64,000 bases of DNA from Clostridia bacterium (GTDB lineage Bacteria > Bacillota > Clostridia > UBA1381): contig JAGASE010000001.1 in the NCBI GenBank assembly GCA_017621875.1, positions 186,001 to 250,000 of the forward strand, read 5' to 3'. Shown here piece by piece: positions 46,136 through 54,839 of the stretch. Below the pieces are notes generated by a model. That model was not told the origin of the DNA. It did no database searches and saw only the letters and a program-made list of their open reading frames with translations. Position 1 is the first letter of the stretch; each line of letters begins with the position of its first letter. A program made the translations under genes and the position numbers.

Positions 46136-48757
46136 ATGAAAAAAATATTATCAATGGTAGTTGCACTTGGTATGGCATTGTCAACATTTACGGCAATTCC
46201 TGCACAGGCTGCAGCCACAACAGTATCAATCGCAGCTGTAAGCGGCGAAGCGATTGCATATGGTGAAACCTTAAAAGCAACTCATGACGGGGACTCGGGA
46301 GCAACCGTAACCTGGCAGAGAGTTGATGGTAGCAATGTAACCGACATAACAACCGGCGATACATACATCGTAACCGAGGAGGATATGGGTTACAGTATTC
46401 AGGCAAAGGTTGATGACGCAGTATCATCTGCAGCTGCCATTGCAAGCTATGTAAAGACTTTTAATACAAATTCCACATATGCAAGCAACAGACTGTCTGA
46501 TGAAAATGCGATTTTTAAGGTTAAGGGGAGTGACCGCACATTTGTTCTGGCAAAAACCTTTAACAATAATGAGTCAACATATTATGTGGTTGCTAATGAA
46601 ACATACGGAAAAAGAACGCTGAATGAAAGTACATATACTATAGATGGTCTTGTAGCTAAGGGAAGATGGAATCCGAGCGTTGTGTCGGAAAGCAATTTGG
46701 CATATTGGCTGAATGTCAGCTTTGCAAACTACGGCAACTCCAGTTATGGTGACGGCAATAAATTACCGACGGAGCTTATTGACTGGATAAACTGGGATCA
46801 TATTTGGCGTACCGAGGGAACGACAAGCTTGCCTGAACAAACCGTAAGCGGATATTATACAGATAATCTTGACAGCTATACCTTTACAGCAGGTGTAACT
46901 GTTCCGTCAATGTCGGAAATCACAAATTACAGCAAGGTGGGATATTTGGCATTGCCTGCAAACTCACAGAATAATTCTACTAAAGGATATATAATCCAAA
47001 CAAGAACAGTCTGCGACAGACCCAGTACAAGTGCGTATAAATGGAATCTTGTACTTGTAACTCAGACAGCAGCTGAAGGAGCAACGTCATGGGCTGCGAC
47101 CGATACGGCATTCAGGTCGAATCATAATGACTATCCGACTACAAATTCGATACGTCCGCAGTTCTATTTAAAGGACGGATTTTTCGGAAGTGTAGCGGTT
47201 GACCTTGCATCTGCAGGCTCAGACGTTATTGCAGAGATTAAGAAGGAAGACGTTGAAGACCTTGTTCTGATTTATTCTGCTGACGATATGAGAGAATATC
47301 TCGGAATAGATGTAAGCCTGTATCCTGAAATTACAGCTGTAAGCGGTGAAGCGATTGCATATGGTGAAACCGTTAAAGCAACAGCTCCTAATGTTACAGC
47401 GTTCACATGGAAGGCTGACGATGTTGTAGTTGCATCGGGTACAGATGAATATATCGTAAAGGAAGGCGACGCCGGTAAAAAGCTTACAGCTGAATACACC
47501 GCTGCAGACGGTACGGTTTATAAGAGCGGCGAGGATGTTCCGGCACTTTTGAATGAGGCATGGAAGCCAAATGCTACCGTGGCTTCAATAAAAAATTCTC
47601 CTAACACCTTTACGGTAGACGGACAGAGCTTTACACTTATTGCTGATTTTAACAACGATGAATCAACATACTTTGTTGCAGCTAATGATATGTACGGAAG
47701 TGTTAATATATCTACTGTAACAATGTCACCTGCTGAGGGTGTTATATCGTGGCTTAACGGTGCTGAGGGGCTGGCAGGCGGTTATGGCTCAAAAGAACTG
47801 CCGGAAGGAATTTTGGAATACATTGATACAGACCACGAGTGGCTTGCAGAGCCTGCTCCGCTTGACGCAACGGCTTCTGATACTGCAGAAGCATATACCT
47901 TTACAGCAGGTATCGCACTTCCGTCAATAAGTGAATTTAGACGCTATCCTGATACCTTTAACTGGTACGTTAAGAATCCTGATAAAACAGAAGTGATAGA
48001 TTCTTCTACGGGAGCACTTACAACAGCTAATAACTATGCATACTGGACACGTACACGTGCAAACTTTGCAAATGCGGACAAGAACCACCTGTTGGTGGCA
48101 CATGTAGCAACAAATGCCACCTATGCAAACTTCAATCCGCCGCACTGGGGTTTGCCGGCAACTACAAATGTAAGACCTGTGTTCTATCTTGCTGAGGACT
48201 TCTTCAGAAATGTTACGATTGACCTTTATGAAAGTGAGGCTGTAACAAATATTCTTGCTGAGAGATACTCGCTTGAGGAAATGAAGGCACTTTATCTCCC
48301 GACAGGTGAATATGTTGAGGAAGACCTTGTAAGCTTGGGCTTTAAGGCTGAAAAGGCCATCAGCGTAAGCTTTACAGACGAGAATGGCACAGCACTTGAT
48401 GTGCTTGAAGGTGCAACGTCACTTAAGGCCGCAATAACAGCAGAAAGCTTCAATAAGAGCTTTGAGGCTGTTGCAATTTTGTCAGTATACGACGGAAATG
48501 GAAATTTAGTTGCAGTTGATATGGCAAATATCGACACAACATCAACAGGTACAGATTCTGTAAGCATCACTTTAACAGAACTTGAAGATATTGATGCAGG
48601 ACATGTTGCAAAGGTTATGTTCTGGGATTCAATGGACGGAATGGTTCCGGTAGGCGATATTGCGGACTTTGGAACAGAGATTACTCCTGCAGGGGAGCTG
48701 AGCTTTGCTGCAGGTGCGGCATCGGACGGAAGCATTGGAGGATATAATTTTTTCTAA
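46136..48757 (+). CDS. Secreted Ig/DUF6273-like module protein, likely first part of a frameshifted fusion
   Basis: 873 residues to the in-frame stop. The architecture matches the preceding gene: signal peptide, Ig-like domain (SGEAIAYGETLKATHD), module 1 (about 110-375), a second Ig-like domain with the same SGEAIAYGETVKAT signature, module 2 (about 475-710) and a beta-sandwich. AAAGGAGAT gives an excellent ribosome site. It differs by an extra tail ending SIGGYNFF and a stop at 48755-48757. The stop is preceded by T-TTT-TTC in the phase needed for -1 slippage, and the -1 frame continues as a glycoside hydrolase. The complete product may be about 1,373 residues. Confidence 0.75.
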   Translation: MKKILSMVVALGMALSTFTAIPAQAAATTVSIAAVSGEAIAYGETLKATHDGDSGATVTWQRVDGSNVTDITTGDTYIVTEEDMGYSIQAKVDDAVSSAAAIASYVKTFNTNSTYASNRLSDENAIFKVKGSDRTFVLAKTFNNNESTYYVVANETYGKRTLNESTYTIDGLVAKGRWNPSVVSESNLAYWLNVSFANYGNSSYGDGNKLPTELIDWINWDHIWRTEGTTSLPEQTVSGYYTDNLDSYTFTAGVTVPSMSEITNYSKVGYLALPANSQNNSTKGYIIQTRTVCDRPSTSAYKWNLVLVTQTAAEGATSWAATDTAFRSNHNDYPTTNSIRPQFYLKDGFFGSVAVDLASAGSDVIAEIKKEDVEDLVLIYSADDMREYLGIDVSLYPEITAVSGEAIAYGETVKATAPNVTAFTWKADDVVVASGTDEYIVKEGDAGKKLTAEYTAADGTVYKSGEDVPALLNEAWKPNATVASIKNSPNTFTVDGQSFTLIADFNNDESTYFVAANDMYGSVNISTVTMSPAEGVISWLNGAEGLAGGYGSKELPEGILEYIDTDHEWLAEPAPLDATASDTAEAYTFTAGIALPSISEFRRYPDTFNWYVKNPDKTEVIDSSTGALTTANNYAYWTRTRANFANADKNHLLVAHVATNATYANFNPPHWGLPATTNVRPVFYLAEDFFRNVTIDLYESEAVTNILAERYSLEEMKALYLPTGEYVEEDLVSLGFKAEKAISVSFTDENGTALDVLEGATSLKAAITAESFNKSFEAVAILSVYDGNGNLVAVDMANIDTTSTGTDSVSITLTELEDIDAGHVAKVMFWDSMDGMVPVGDIADFGTEITPAGELSFAAGAASDGSIGGYNFF
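48737..48757 (+). other. Candidate -1 frameshift site (T-TTT-TTC before a stop)
   Basis: GGAGG (48737-48741), then the heptamer T TTT TTC (48748-48754) in frame, then TAA (48755-48757). Slipping back one base continues into CTA AAT GAG, the frame of the 48778 reading frame. A small CGG-TTT-CCG hairpin follows (48770-48778). Transcript slippage on T6 or a sequencing indel would look the same. Confidence 0.65.
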
Positions 48758-48777
48758 ATGAGCCAATTGCGGTTTCC

Positions 48778-50256
48778 GTGGCAAGCTGCGACGGAGAATA
48801 CTTTTCATATGAGGTAACGGATTACTACGGTAATGTTGTTATAAAAGAAAGAAACGAAAAATATGAGGGAGAGGGCACAGCACTTGACCTCTCCTCGCTT
48901 CGTGCAGGGTATTATGAGATTACGGCTTATGATACCCTTGACGCGGGCGAAAGGACGCAATTGGCTAAGACGTCAATTTCAATTTTAGAAGAGCATGAAT
49001 TTGCTTCTGCCGAAAATTCATATTTCGGCATTAATATGCATATGCATAGGGGCAGTATAGGAAATGATAACGGTAGTGGCTGGACCTTTGATTTGATAAA
49101 AAATGCATGCAGCATCGGTGCTATGAGTATTCGTGAAAACAGAGAGTGGCAGGACGCGGAGGCAACACCGGGAAGCTACAGCTTTGGCTATGAGAATTAT
49201 GCAGGAAAGCTGGCAACGCGTAATATGGATATGATTATGGCTACAGGCTTTAAAAATACCAATTATGATAACGGAGAGCCGCCGTACACCGATGACGGAA
49301 TTGCAGCATTTGCAAATTACAGCAAGGCTGCGTTTGATGAATACCCCAAGGGACTTTTAAAATATCAGGAAATGTTTAATGAGTGGTGGAAGTACTCCGT
49401 TGACAGTGAAGATAATCAGAATGACCATGTGGACGGAACTCCCGAGGAGTATTTGAAAATTGCCGAAAGGGTGTATTCTACGATAGATAAGACAAATTAT
49501 CCCGATGCGGTTTTGTTTGGAGAATTCAGCCGCGATACAGATGGCTGGAACAAGCCGCTTATTGACGGCGGAATCGTGGACCTCATGGACGCTGCGGCAC
49601 TTCATCGCTATGGTGTGAGCTACAGTACGGATGACCCTGTTCATCTGCCGGAGGATGCTGTTGTAGCGGAATCCTTCCGAGAGCTTCGGGAAATGATGGA
49701 TGCAAGCGGCGGTGAGGATAAGCCTATATGGCTTACCGAAACGGGCTATACGTCCTCTGCAAATAAGTATGGTATATCTGAGGAGCTGCAGGCAAAATAT
49801 TTGCCGAGACTCATGCTGATGTGGATTGCTGAGGGTGCCGAAAAGGTATTCTGGTACGACCTTTTAGACGATGGATATGACAAGAATCAATCATGGATTA
49901 ACAACCACGAATATCATTTTGGACTGATGCGGTCAAAGCTCAATTCCATGGGTGCATATTCGCCGAAACCAGCATATGTTTCCTTTGGCGTTATGGCACG
50001 TGCAGTGGACGGAAAAACCTTTGCCGAAAGAACTGTTAAGAATGATAATATTTATCGTTACCGCTTTGCGGACGAAACGAGTGAAATGAGTGCTTTGGTT
50101 GCACTTACACCCTGCAGTGTTACATTAAGCACGAATGCAGCACTTACCGTTACGGATATTATGGGACAGAAGAAAACGTATTCGCCTCAAAATGGAGTGG
50201 TTACGCTTGACTTGACCGATGATATCATTTATATTGACGGTGCATTTACAATGTAA
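48778..50256 (+). CDS. Glycoside hydrolase, clan GH-A-like (probable C-terminal part of the 46136 protein)
   Basis: 492 residues from a GTG, but the frame is open from 48748, with no ribosome site before the GTG and no signal peptide. The N-terminal Ig-like segment (SYEVTDYYGNVVIKERNEKY) aligns with the region before the barrel of the 38878 enzyme, and that alignment starts upstream of the GTG, in codons reached only by a frameshift from the previous gene. The TIM barrel carries QEMFNEWW (acid/base, near residue 201) and LTETGYTSSANKYG (nucleophile, near 320). A beta-strand tail ends DDIIYIDGAFTM. It is a paralogue of the 38878 hydrolase but lacks SLH and CBM9 parts. The substrate is unknown. 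Confidence 0.75.
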   Translation: MASCDGEYFSYEVTDYYGNVVIKERNEKYEGEGTALDLSSLRAGYYEITAYDTLDAGERTQLAKTSISILEEHEFASAENSYFGINMHMHRGSIGNDNGSGWTFDLIKNACSIGAMSIRENREWQDAEATPGSYSFGYENYAGKLATRNMDMIMATGFKNTNYDNGEPPYTDDGIAAFANYSKAAFDEYPKGLLKYQEMFNEWWKYSVDSEDNQNDHVDGTPEEYLKIAERVYSTIDKTNYPDAVLFGEFSRDTDGWNKPLIDGGIVDLMDAAALHRYGVSYSTDDPVHLPEDAVVAESFRELREMMDASGGEDKPIWLTETGYTSSANKYGISEELQAKYLPRLMLMWIAEGAEKVFWYDLLDDGYDKNQSWINNHEYHFGLMRSKLNSMGAYSPKPAYVSFGVMARAVDGKTFAERTVKNDNIYRYRFADETSEMSALVALTPCSVTLSTNAALTVTDIMGQKKTYSPQNGVVTLDLTDDIIYIDGAFTM

Positions 50257-50282
50257 CAGACAACATTGTAAAATTTATAATA

Positions 50283-50318
50283 AAAAAATCCGTCCTCGCT
50301 TTTGGGGACGGATTTTTT
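50283..50318 (+). terminator. Strong intrinsic terminator closing the surface-enzyme locus
   Basis: AAAAAATCCGTCC and GGACGGATTTTTT, 13-bp arms with a T run, about 30 bp after the hydrolase stop. Confidence 0.9.
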
Positions 50319-50511
50319 ATTATGTAGGAAACCTGCGTTTAGCAATGACGGAATAACAAAATTGCTGCTAAAATCCTACGCCCGCAGGCGGGGCTCCTAT
50401 CAGAAGCCTTTTTATTATGTAGGAAATTGCGTTTAGCAATGACGGAATAACAAAATTGCTGCTAAAATCCTACGCCCGCAGGCGGGGCTCCTATCAGAAG
50501 CCTTTTTATTA
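50316..50511. repeat. Two tandem copies of a structured ~95-bp repeat
   Basis: Units begin TATGTAGGAA at 50321 and 50416 and are nearly identical (one indel plus two changes near the start). Each contains complementary TAGCAAT/ATTGC-TGCTA and GTAGGA/TCCTAC arms, then CCCGC-ag-GCGGG. It lies between the hydrolase terminator and the convergent His-rich gene. Confidence 0.75.
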
Positions 50512-50519
50512 ATATTTTA

Positions 50520-51161
50520 TTATTGTGTTTTGTTCTCGTCTTTTTTGTCATCTTCGTCTTCAAGCTCTCCGTATTTTTCGATGTATCGGTCAAGCTCCTT
50601 CTTAAGGGAATCAACCTCCTGCTGCAAGAGCGTTACCTGTCTTTTCAGCTGCGAGGTTTCAGACGGGGTGTAGCTTGCATTGGTTAAGGTGGTGTCCTCC
50701 TCCTGCCTTGTTAAAGAATATCCTACATATACTATTATAAGTAAAATAATTGTTATAAACAAAACTCTCCGCGAAATCTTGCTGTATTCTGACAGCTTGC
50801 TTTCCTTTGAGTTGGATTTTTTCAGCCATGAAGAAATAGAAAAACGCTTTTTTGCCGGTGAGCTTTTGGAGGAGCTTCTTTTTTTTCCTGAAGAGCTGCT
50901 GCGGCTTTTGTGATGATGGCTGTGACGGTGATGCGAACCATGGCTGCTGCCATTAGAAGTGCCGGAGCTTGAATGATGGTGCGAGCTGTGGCTGCCGCTT
51001 TCGGAAGAATGGGACGCCGAGTGATGATGTGAGCTGTGATGATGGTGATGATGACTATGGTGATGACGCGAAGTATGCTCGCTGCGTTCATCTGATGCCT
51101 TTTCCGAAACAGCTTCGCCTGTATTTTCAGTATTTATATTGTTCTGTAGGGTTTCTGCCAT
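50520..51161 (-). CDS. His/Ser-rich single-pass membrane protein with coiled coil
   Basis: 213 residues. About two dozen histidines fall in residues 33-88, arranged in HHH clusters mixed with serine. A basic Lys/Ser/Arg stretch follows (KSRSSSSGKKRSSSKSSPAKKR). One membrane segment (RRVLFITIILLIIVYVGYSL, about 133-152) precedes an acidic C-terminal coiled coil (about 168-200; LKRQVTLLQQEVDSLKKEL). The positive-inside rule puts the His-rich part in the cytoplasm, where it could bind nickel, zinc or copper. It is the last gene behind addA, 34 bp away. The frame is well supported because the coiled coil and membrane segment are coherent. No family recognised. Confidence 0.65.
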   Translation of the reverse strand: MAETLQNNINTENTGEAVSEKASDERSEHTSRHHHSHHHHHHSSHHHSASHSSESGSHSSHHHSSSGTSNGSSHGSHHRHSHHHKSRSSSSGKKRSSSKSSPAKKRFSISSWLKKSNSKESKLSEYSKISRRVLFITIILLIIVYVGYSLTRQEEDTTLTNASYTPSETSQLKRQVTLLQQEVDSLKKELDRYIEKYGELEDEDDKKDENKTQ

Positions 51162-51195
51162 TTAGTGTTCTCCTTTATGTTTGCATTTTTCTACA

Positions 51196-54100
51196 TTATA
51201 CTACATTATTATCAAAAAATAAATAGATAAATGTATCTTTTACGTTTTTTTCTGTGATTTTCTCTAAAGCATAGCGGTAAAGCTCAAGCTGCTTGTCATA
51301 TTTTTCATGTATTTCACTGATATCCTTGTAGTGGTCGGTCTTGTAATCCACCAAAACAATTCCGTCATCTTCTTCAAAAAAGCAGTCAATAACACCCTGC
51401 AGCATAATGCTTTCGCCGTCGGCGTTTTCCAGCTCCGGGTAAATGTATTTTGCCGGAAATAGCAGCTCAAACGGCTGCTCGCGGTAAACCTTTTTACTGC
51501 TCATAATGCGTCTGCCGATGTCGGACTGATAAAACAGAAGTATTTTCTGCGGATTTATTAAATCCGCCTCGGTTTTGGTCATTATTTTCTGTAAAACAAG
51601 CTTGTCAACTGCGGCTTTGATATACGCCTCGTCCATGTCCTGCTTTGGCACAAGATTCTGCATAACCTTGTGAACTGCAGTGCCGTAATACGCTCCGTCC
51701 GGGCGTTTTTCCTGCATAAACTGTGGCATTGGGTTAATCACTGTTTCATGTTCTGCTTTAAGCTCGGAAACCGAAACCTTTGTGGGAAGGTCGGAAATTT
51801 CGGCGTACGGATACTTGAAGTCAAGTATGTGAGTAATATCGATTGTGGTCTCCGTTTGCTCCTGCTCTTGTGATTCAGTTTCCGCCTCGGGCAGGGTTAT
51901 TTTGCTGAAGCTTGTCAGGTCAAAGCTCCAACTGTCCGACGCAATAGCAACAGGTGCAACCCAATCGATAAAGCCGGAGGCTGCAAGAACATCGGCAGGC
52001 AAAAATTCCGCCTTGCCGTTTGTTAAATAGCTCTGCCATCTTTCCTTTGCACGCGTGCCGCCGCTTTTGCCGGATTTATCAACATTTCCCGATACCGTTC
52101 CGATAAAGTAAAGCTTTTCCTTTGCACGCGTGAGTGCAACGTACAGCTTGCGTATTTCCTCTGAGGTCTGCTCGGTGTTTCGTATTGATTTAAAGACAGA
52201 TACCGCAGGTGTTTCAAAACGTAGGCTGTTTTCAAAGTCAATGTAGTCCATTGCGATGCCGTAGTCCTTGTGAAGAAGGACGCGCGATTCATCACTTCTT
52301 TTGTTAAACCGCTTGCCTCCGCCTGTGATAAACACTACGGGAAATTCCAGTCCCTTGCTTTTATGAATTGTCATAATTCGCACAACGTTATGACCTTCGC
52401 CGACGAGCTTTGCAGAGGACAGGTCGGTATCCTTTTCCTGTATGCGTTCAATGTATTTCACGAAATTAAACAAGCCCTCAAATCCGCCTGCTTCGTATTG
52501 CTTTGCACGCTCGAAAAGCAGACGCAGGTTTGCCTGTGCCTCCTCACCGCCGTGCATTGCACCGGCGAATGCGTAAAAATCCGTTTCCTCATAAAGCGTC
52601 CATAAGAGCTTGTCGGAGGACATGTATCGTGAATAGCGACGCCATCTTGAAAGGTCGCTGTAAAATTTTGAGGTTTTTTCGGCGGTTTTTATAAGCTCCT
52701 CGTCGGTCAGCTTGCCTGATGCGTTAAGATAAATCAGCTCCTTTACCGCAGAGAAGAACCTGCCTTTTTTGCATTTTCTGATTAAAACCAGTTCATCATC
52801 GGTAAAGGCTGCAATCGGCGAACGCATTACGCCCAAAAGCGGAATGTCGCTGTAAGGATTGCAGATGGTTTTTAACAGTGCGAGCATCAGGCGGATTTCG
52901 TTTCTTTCAAAATATCCGCTGCTTTCAACAAAGCATTCTATTCCGGCACTTAAAAGTTCTGCAATGTATGTTTCGGCAGCCGCCTTGAAGGAGGACATCA
53001 AAATAACGATGTCGCGGTTTTCTATGTCGCGGTATGTGTCGCCGTCGCGAACCTTGAAATGCTCCGCCTTCAGCTTGTTTATCTGTGCAGCAACAAGGCG
53101 AGCTTCGAGTGCATGATTTGTAAAATCCTCCTCGTCCTCATCTTCAAATTCGTATTCGGACGGAGGAGCCTCAATTATGTGACATTCCGAAATATAGCTT
53201 TTATTTGCCTGCTTATAGGTTTCATTGCCGAAGTAAAGCCGCTGCTCCTTGTCATAGTTAAGCTCGCCGGCTGCCTCGGTCATAATTGCCTCAAAAATAT
53301 CGTTTACGCTTTGCAAAACCTCGCTACGGCTGCGGAAATTTTTAGACAGAATAATTTTTTTGTCAGCAGAGTCTTTTTCAAGGCTGTAAGCGTCGCTCTT
53401 GCTCTTAAAAATGGTCGGGTCGCTGCTGCGGAAACGGTATATACTCTGCTTCATGTCACCTACCATAAACAGATTGCTTCCGTTGGTTACATATTTAAAA
53501 ATTTCCTCCTGCAGCATGCTTGTGTCCTGATACTCGTCCATTAATATTTCGCTGTACTTATCCTGTAAAGCCTTTGCAATGTCGGGATTTTCCGATAAAA
53601 GAACTGCACAAAGCTGCTCTGCATCGTGAAATTCCAAAATATTTTTTGCAAGCTTTTTCTGCATAAAAAGCTTGTCGTATTCTTCTGTAAGCCGCAGAAT
53701 CGATAATGCGATCGGGTACAGCTTTTCAGCTGACAGTGAAACTGTGTCCTCTGCGGGAGAGGATACAAAAATTTTTGCCAAAGAGATGGAGCTACGTATT
53801 TTTTCTCGGAGATTTTTCAAAAAGTCCTTTTCGCTGTCGCTTTTTGAGTCCAGTCTTGCAAGTCGTGCCGCTCTGTATTGCGAAAGTGCCGATGAGAGTC
53901 CGTCAAAATCGGCGTCCTGAATATCGCGAAGAAATATGTAATCGCTGTAGAAAGCATTGTAATAGCTTTTCCACGCATCGTACACAGGTACTTTTTTCTG
54001 CGGAGGATTTTGTGCGATGAAGGTGTCGATATATTCTGTACCGCACATCATTTCAAGTCCCTTTTTCGCATATGAATACGCATCGGCAACACGTGTTTTG

Positions 54101-54798
54101 CAGTCTGCAAGACCACGCTTAAACCAAGGCGTGTTAAAAAGTCCCTGTTCACATTTAAGTTCCTCGACCTTTTCGCTCAGCCATTTCATCGGATAGGGAA
54201 TGGAACGGGTGAATTTATATATGCTTCGTATAAGGTCGGAAAGACCGCTATCACTGCGGCTTGAGCCGTACAGGCATAAAAGATTTATAAATTCCTCGTC
54301 GTTTGCATCGTAAAGCTCGGAAAACAGCTCCTCCATCGCCTCCTCGGATAAAAGCTGTGCCTGTGCCTCGTCCGCGATGGAAAAATCCGGCTCGATTCCG
54401 AGAATATTGAAATGCTCACGCAGCAGCTTTAAGCAGAAGGCGTCAATCGTTGTAATATCGCTTACCGAGAGCAGAAGCTGCTGCTTTTTTATGATTTTTT
54501 TTCGCTCATCATCTCCTGCGGCTATAGCTGCTTCAAGCTCGTCAGAAAGTGCCGCGTTAATACGCTCTGCCATTTCGCGTGCGGCGGCGTTTGTAAAGGT
54601 GACGATAAGAAGCTTGTCCACGTCAATGCTTTTGGTAATGTCCTCCGGTATAAGCTTTTGTATTACACGCTCAACCAAAACTGCGGTTTTGCCGGAGCCG
54701 GCAGCAGCACCGAGAAGCAGGTTGCAGCTTTCGCCGTTGGTGCGATATTTTGTTGTAATTGCTTCGAGCTGCTCGGGAGTCCAGTTCTTTTTACTCAT
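51196..54798 (-). CDS. addA: ATP-dependent helicase/nuclease subunit AddA
   Basis: 1200 residues. It is the helicase-nuclease half of AddAB, the Firmicutes equivalent of RecBCD, which processes double-strand ends for RecA. Walker A is GAAAGSGKTAV (about 30-40). UvrD-family motifs include MDEYQDTS, VGDMKQSIYRFR and VALTRAKEKLYF. The C-terminal PD-(D/E)XK nuclease is intact: GTAVHKVMQ, LQGVIDCFF and VLVDYKTD. It follows addB by about 40 bp in a minus-strand operon. Length and motifs are normal. Confidence 0.96.
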   Translation of the reverse strand: MSKKNWTPEQLEAITTKYRTNGESCNLLLGAAAGSGKTAVLVERVIQKLIPEDITKSIDVDKLLIVTFTNAAAREMAERINAALSDELEAAIAAGDDERKKIIKKQQLLLSVSDITTIDAFCLKLLREHFNILGIEPDFSIADEAQAQLLSEEAMEELFSELYDANDEEFINLLCLYGSSRSDSGLSDLIRSIYKFTRSIPYPMKWLSEKVEELKCEQGLFNTPWFKRGLADCKTRVADAYSYAKKGLEMMCGTEYIDTFIAQNPPQKKVPVYDAWKSYYNAFYSDYIFLRDIQDADFDGLSSALSQYRAARLARLDSKSDSEKDFLKNLREKIRSSISLAKIFVSSPAEDTVSLSAEKLYPIALSILRLTEEYDKLFMQKKLAKNILEFHDAEQLCAVLLSENPDIAKALQDKYSEILMDEYQDTSMLQEEIFKYVTNGSNLFMVGDMKQSIYRFRSSDPTIFKSKSDAYSLEKDSADKKIILSKNFRSRSEVLQSVNDIFEAIMTEAAGELNYDKEQRLYFGNETYKQANKSYISECHIIEAPPSEYEFEDEDEEDFTNHALEARLVAAQINKLKAEHFKVRDGDTYRDIENRDIVILMSSFKAAAETYIAELLSAGIECFVESSGYFERNEIRLMLALLKTICNPYSDIPLLGVMRSPIAAFTDDELVLIRKCKKGRFFSAVKELIYLNASGKLTDEELIKTAEKTSKFYSDLSRWRRYSRYMSSDKLLWTLYEETDFYAFAGAMHGGEEAQANLRLLFERAKQYEAGGFEGLFNFVKYIERIQEKDTDLSSAKLVGEGHNVVRIMTIHKSKGLEFPVVFITGGGKRFNKRSDESRVLLHKDYGIAMDYIDFENSLRFETPAVSVFKSIRNTEQTSEEIRKLYVALTRAKEKLYFIGTVSGNVDKSGKSGGTRAKERWQSYLTNGKAEFLPADVLAASGFIDWVAPVAIASDSWSFDLTSFSKITLPEAETESQEQEQTETTIDITHILDFKYPYAEISDLPTKVSVSELKAEHETVINPMPQFMQEKRPDGAYYGTAVHKVMQNLVPKQDMDEAYIKAAVDKLVLQKIMTKTEADLINPQKILLFYQSDIGRRIMSSKKVYREQPFELLFPAKYIYPELENADGESIMLQGVIDCFFEEDDGIVLVDYKTDHYKDISEIHEKYDKQLELYRYALEKITEKNVKDTFIYLFFDNNVV

Positions 54799-54839
54799 TT
54801 GATTATTCCTTTCCTGTTAATGTTGAAGAAAAATTTCAA

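Noticed and set aside
48758-48820. ATG at 48758 after GGAGG as a start for the second hydrolase
   Set aside because: It is in a different frame from the hydrolase and meets a stop within about 20 codons, so it cannot give the enzyme a start.
50316-50511. CRISPR array
   Set aside because: There are only two contiguous units of about 95 bp without spacers and no cas genes, so it is a tandem repeat, not CRISPR.
50822-51091. 89-codon frame overlapping the His-rich gene
   Set aside because: It is an alternative reading of the CAT/CAC repeats. The His-rich frame continues into a coherent membrane span and coiled coil, so it is the real one.
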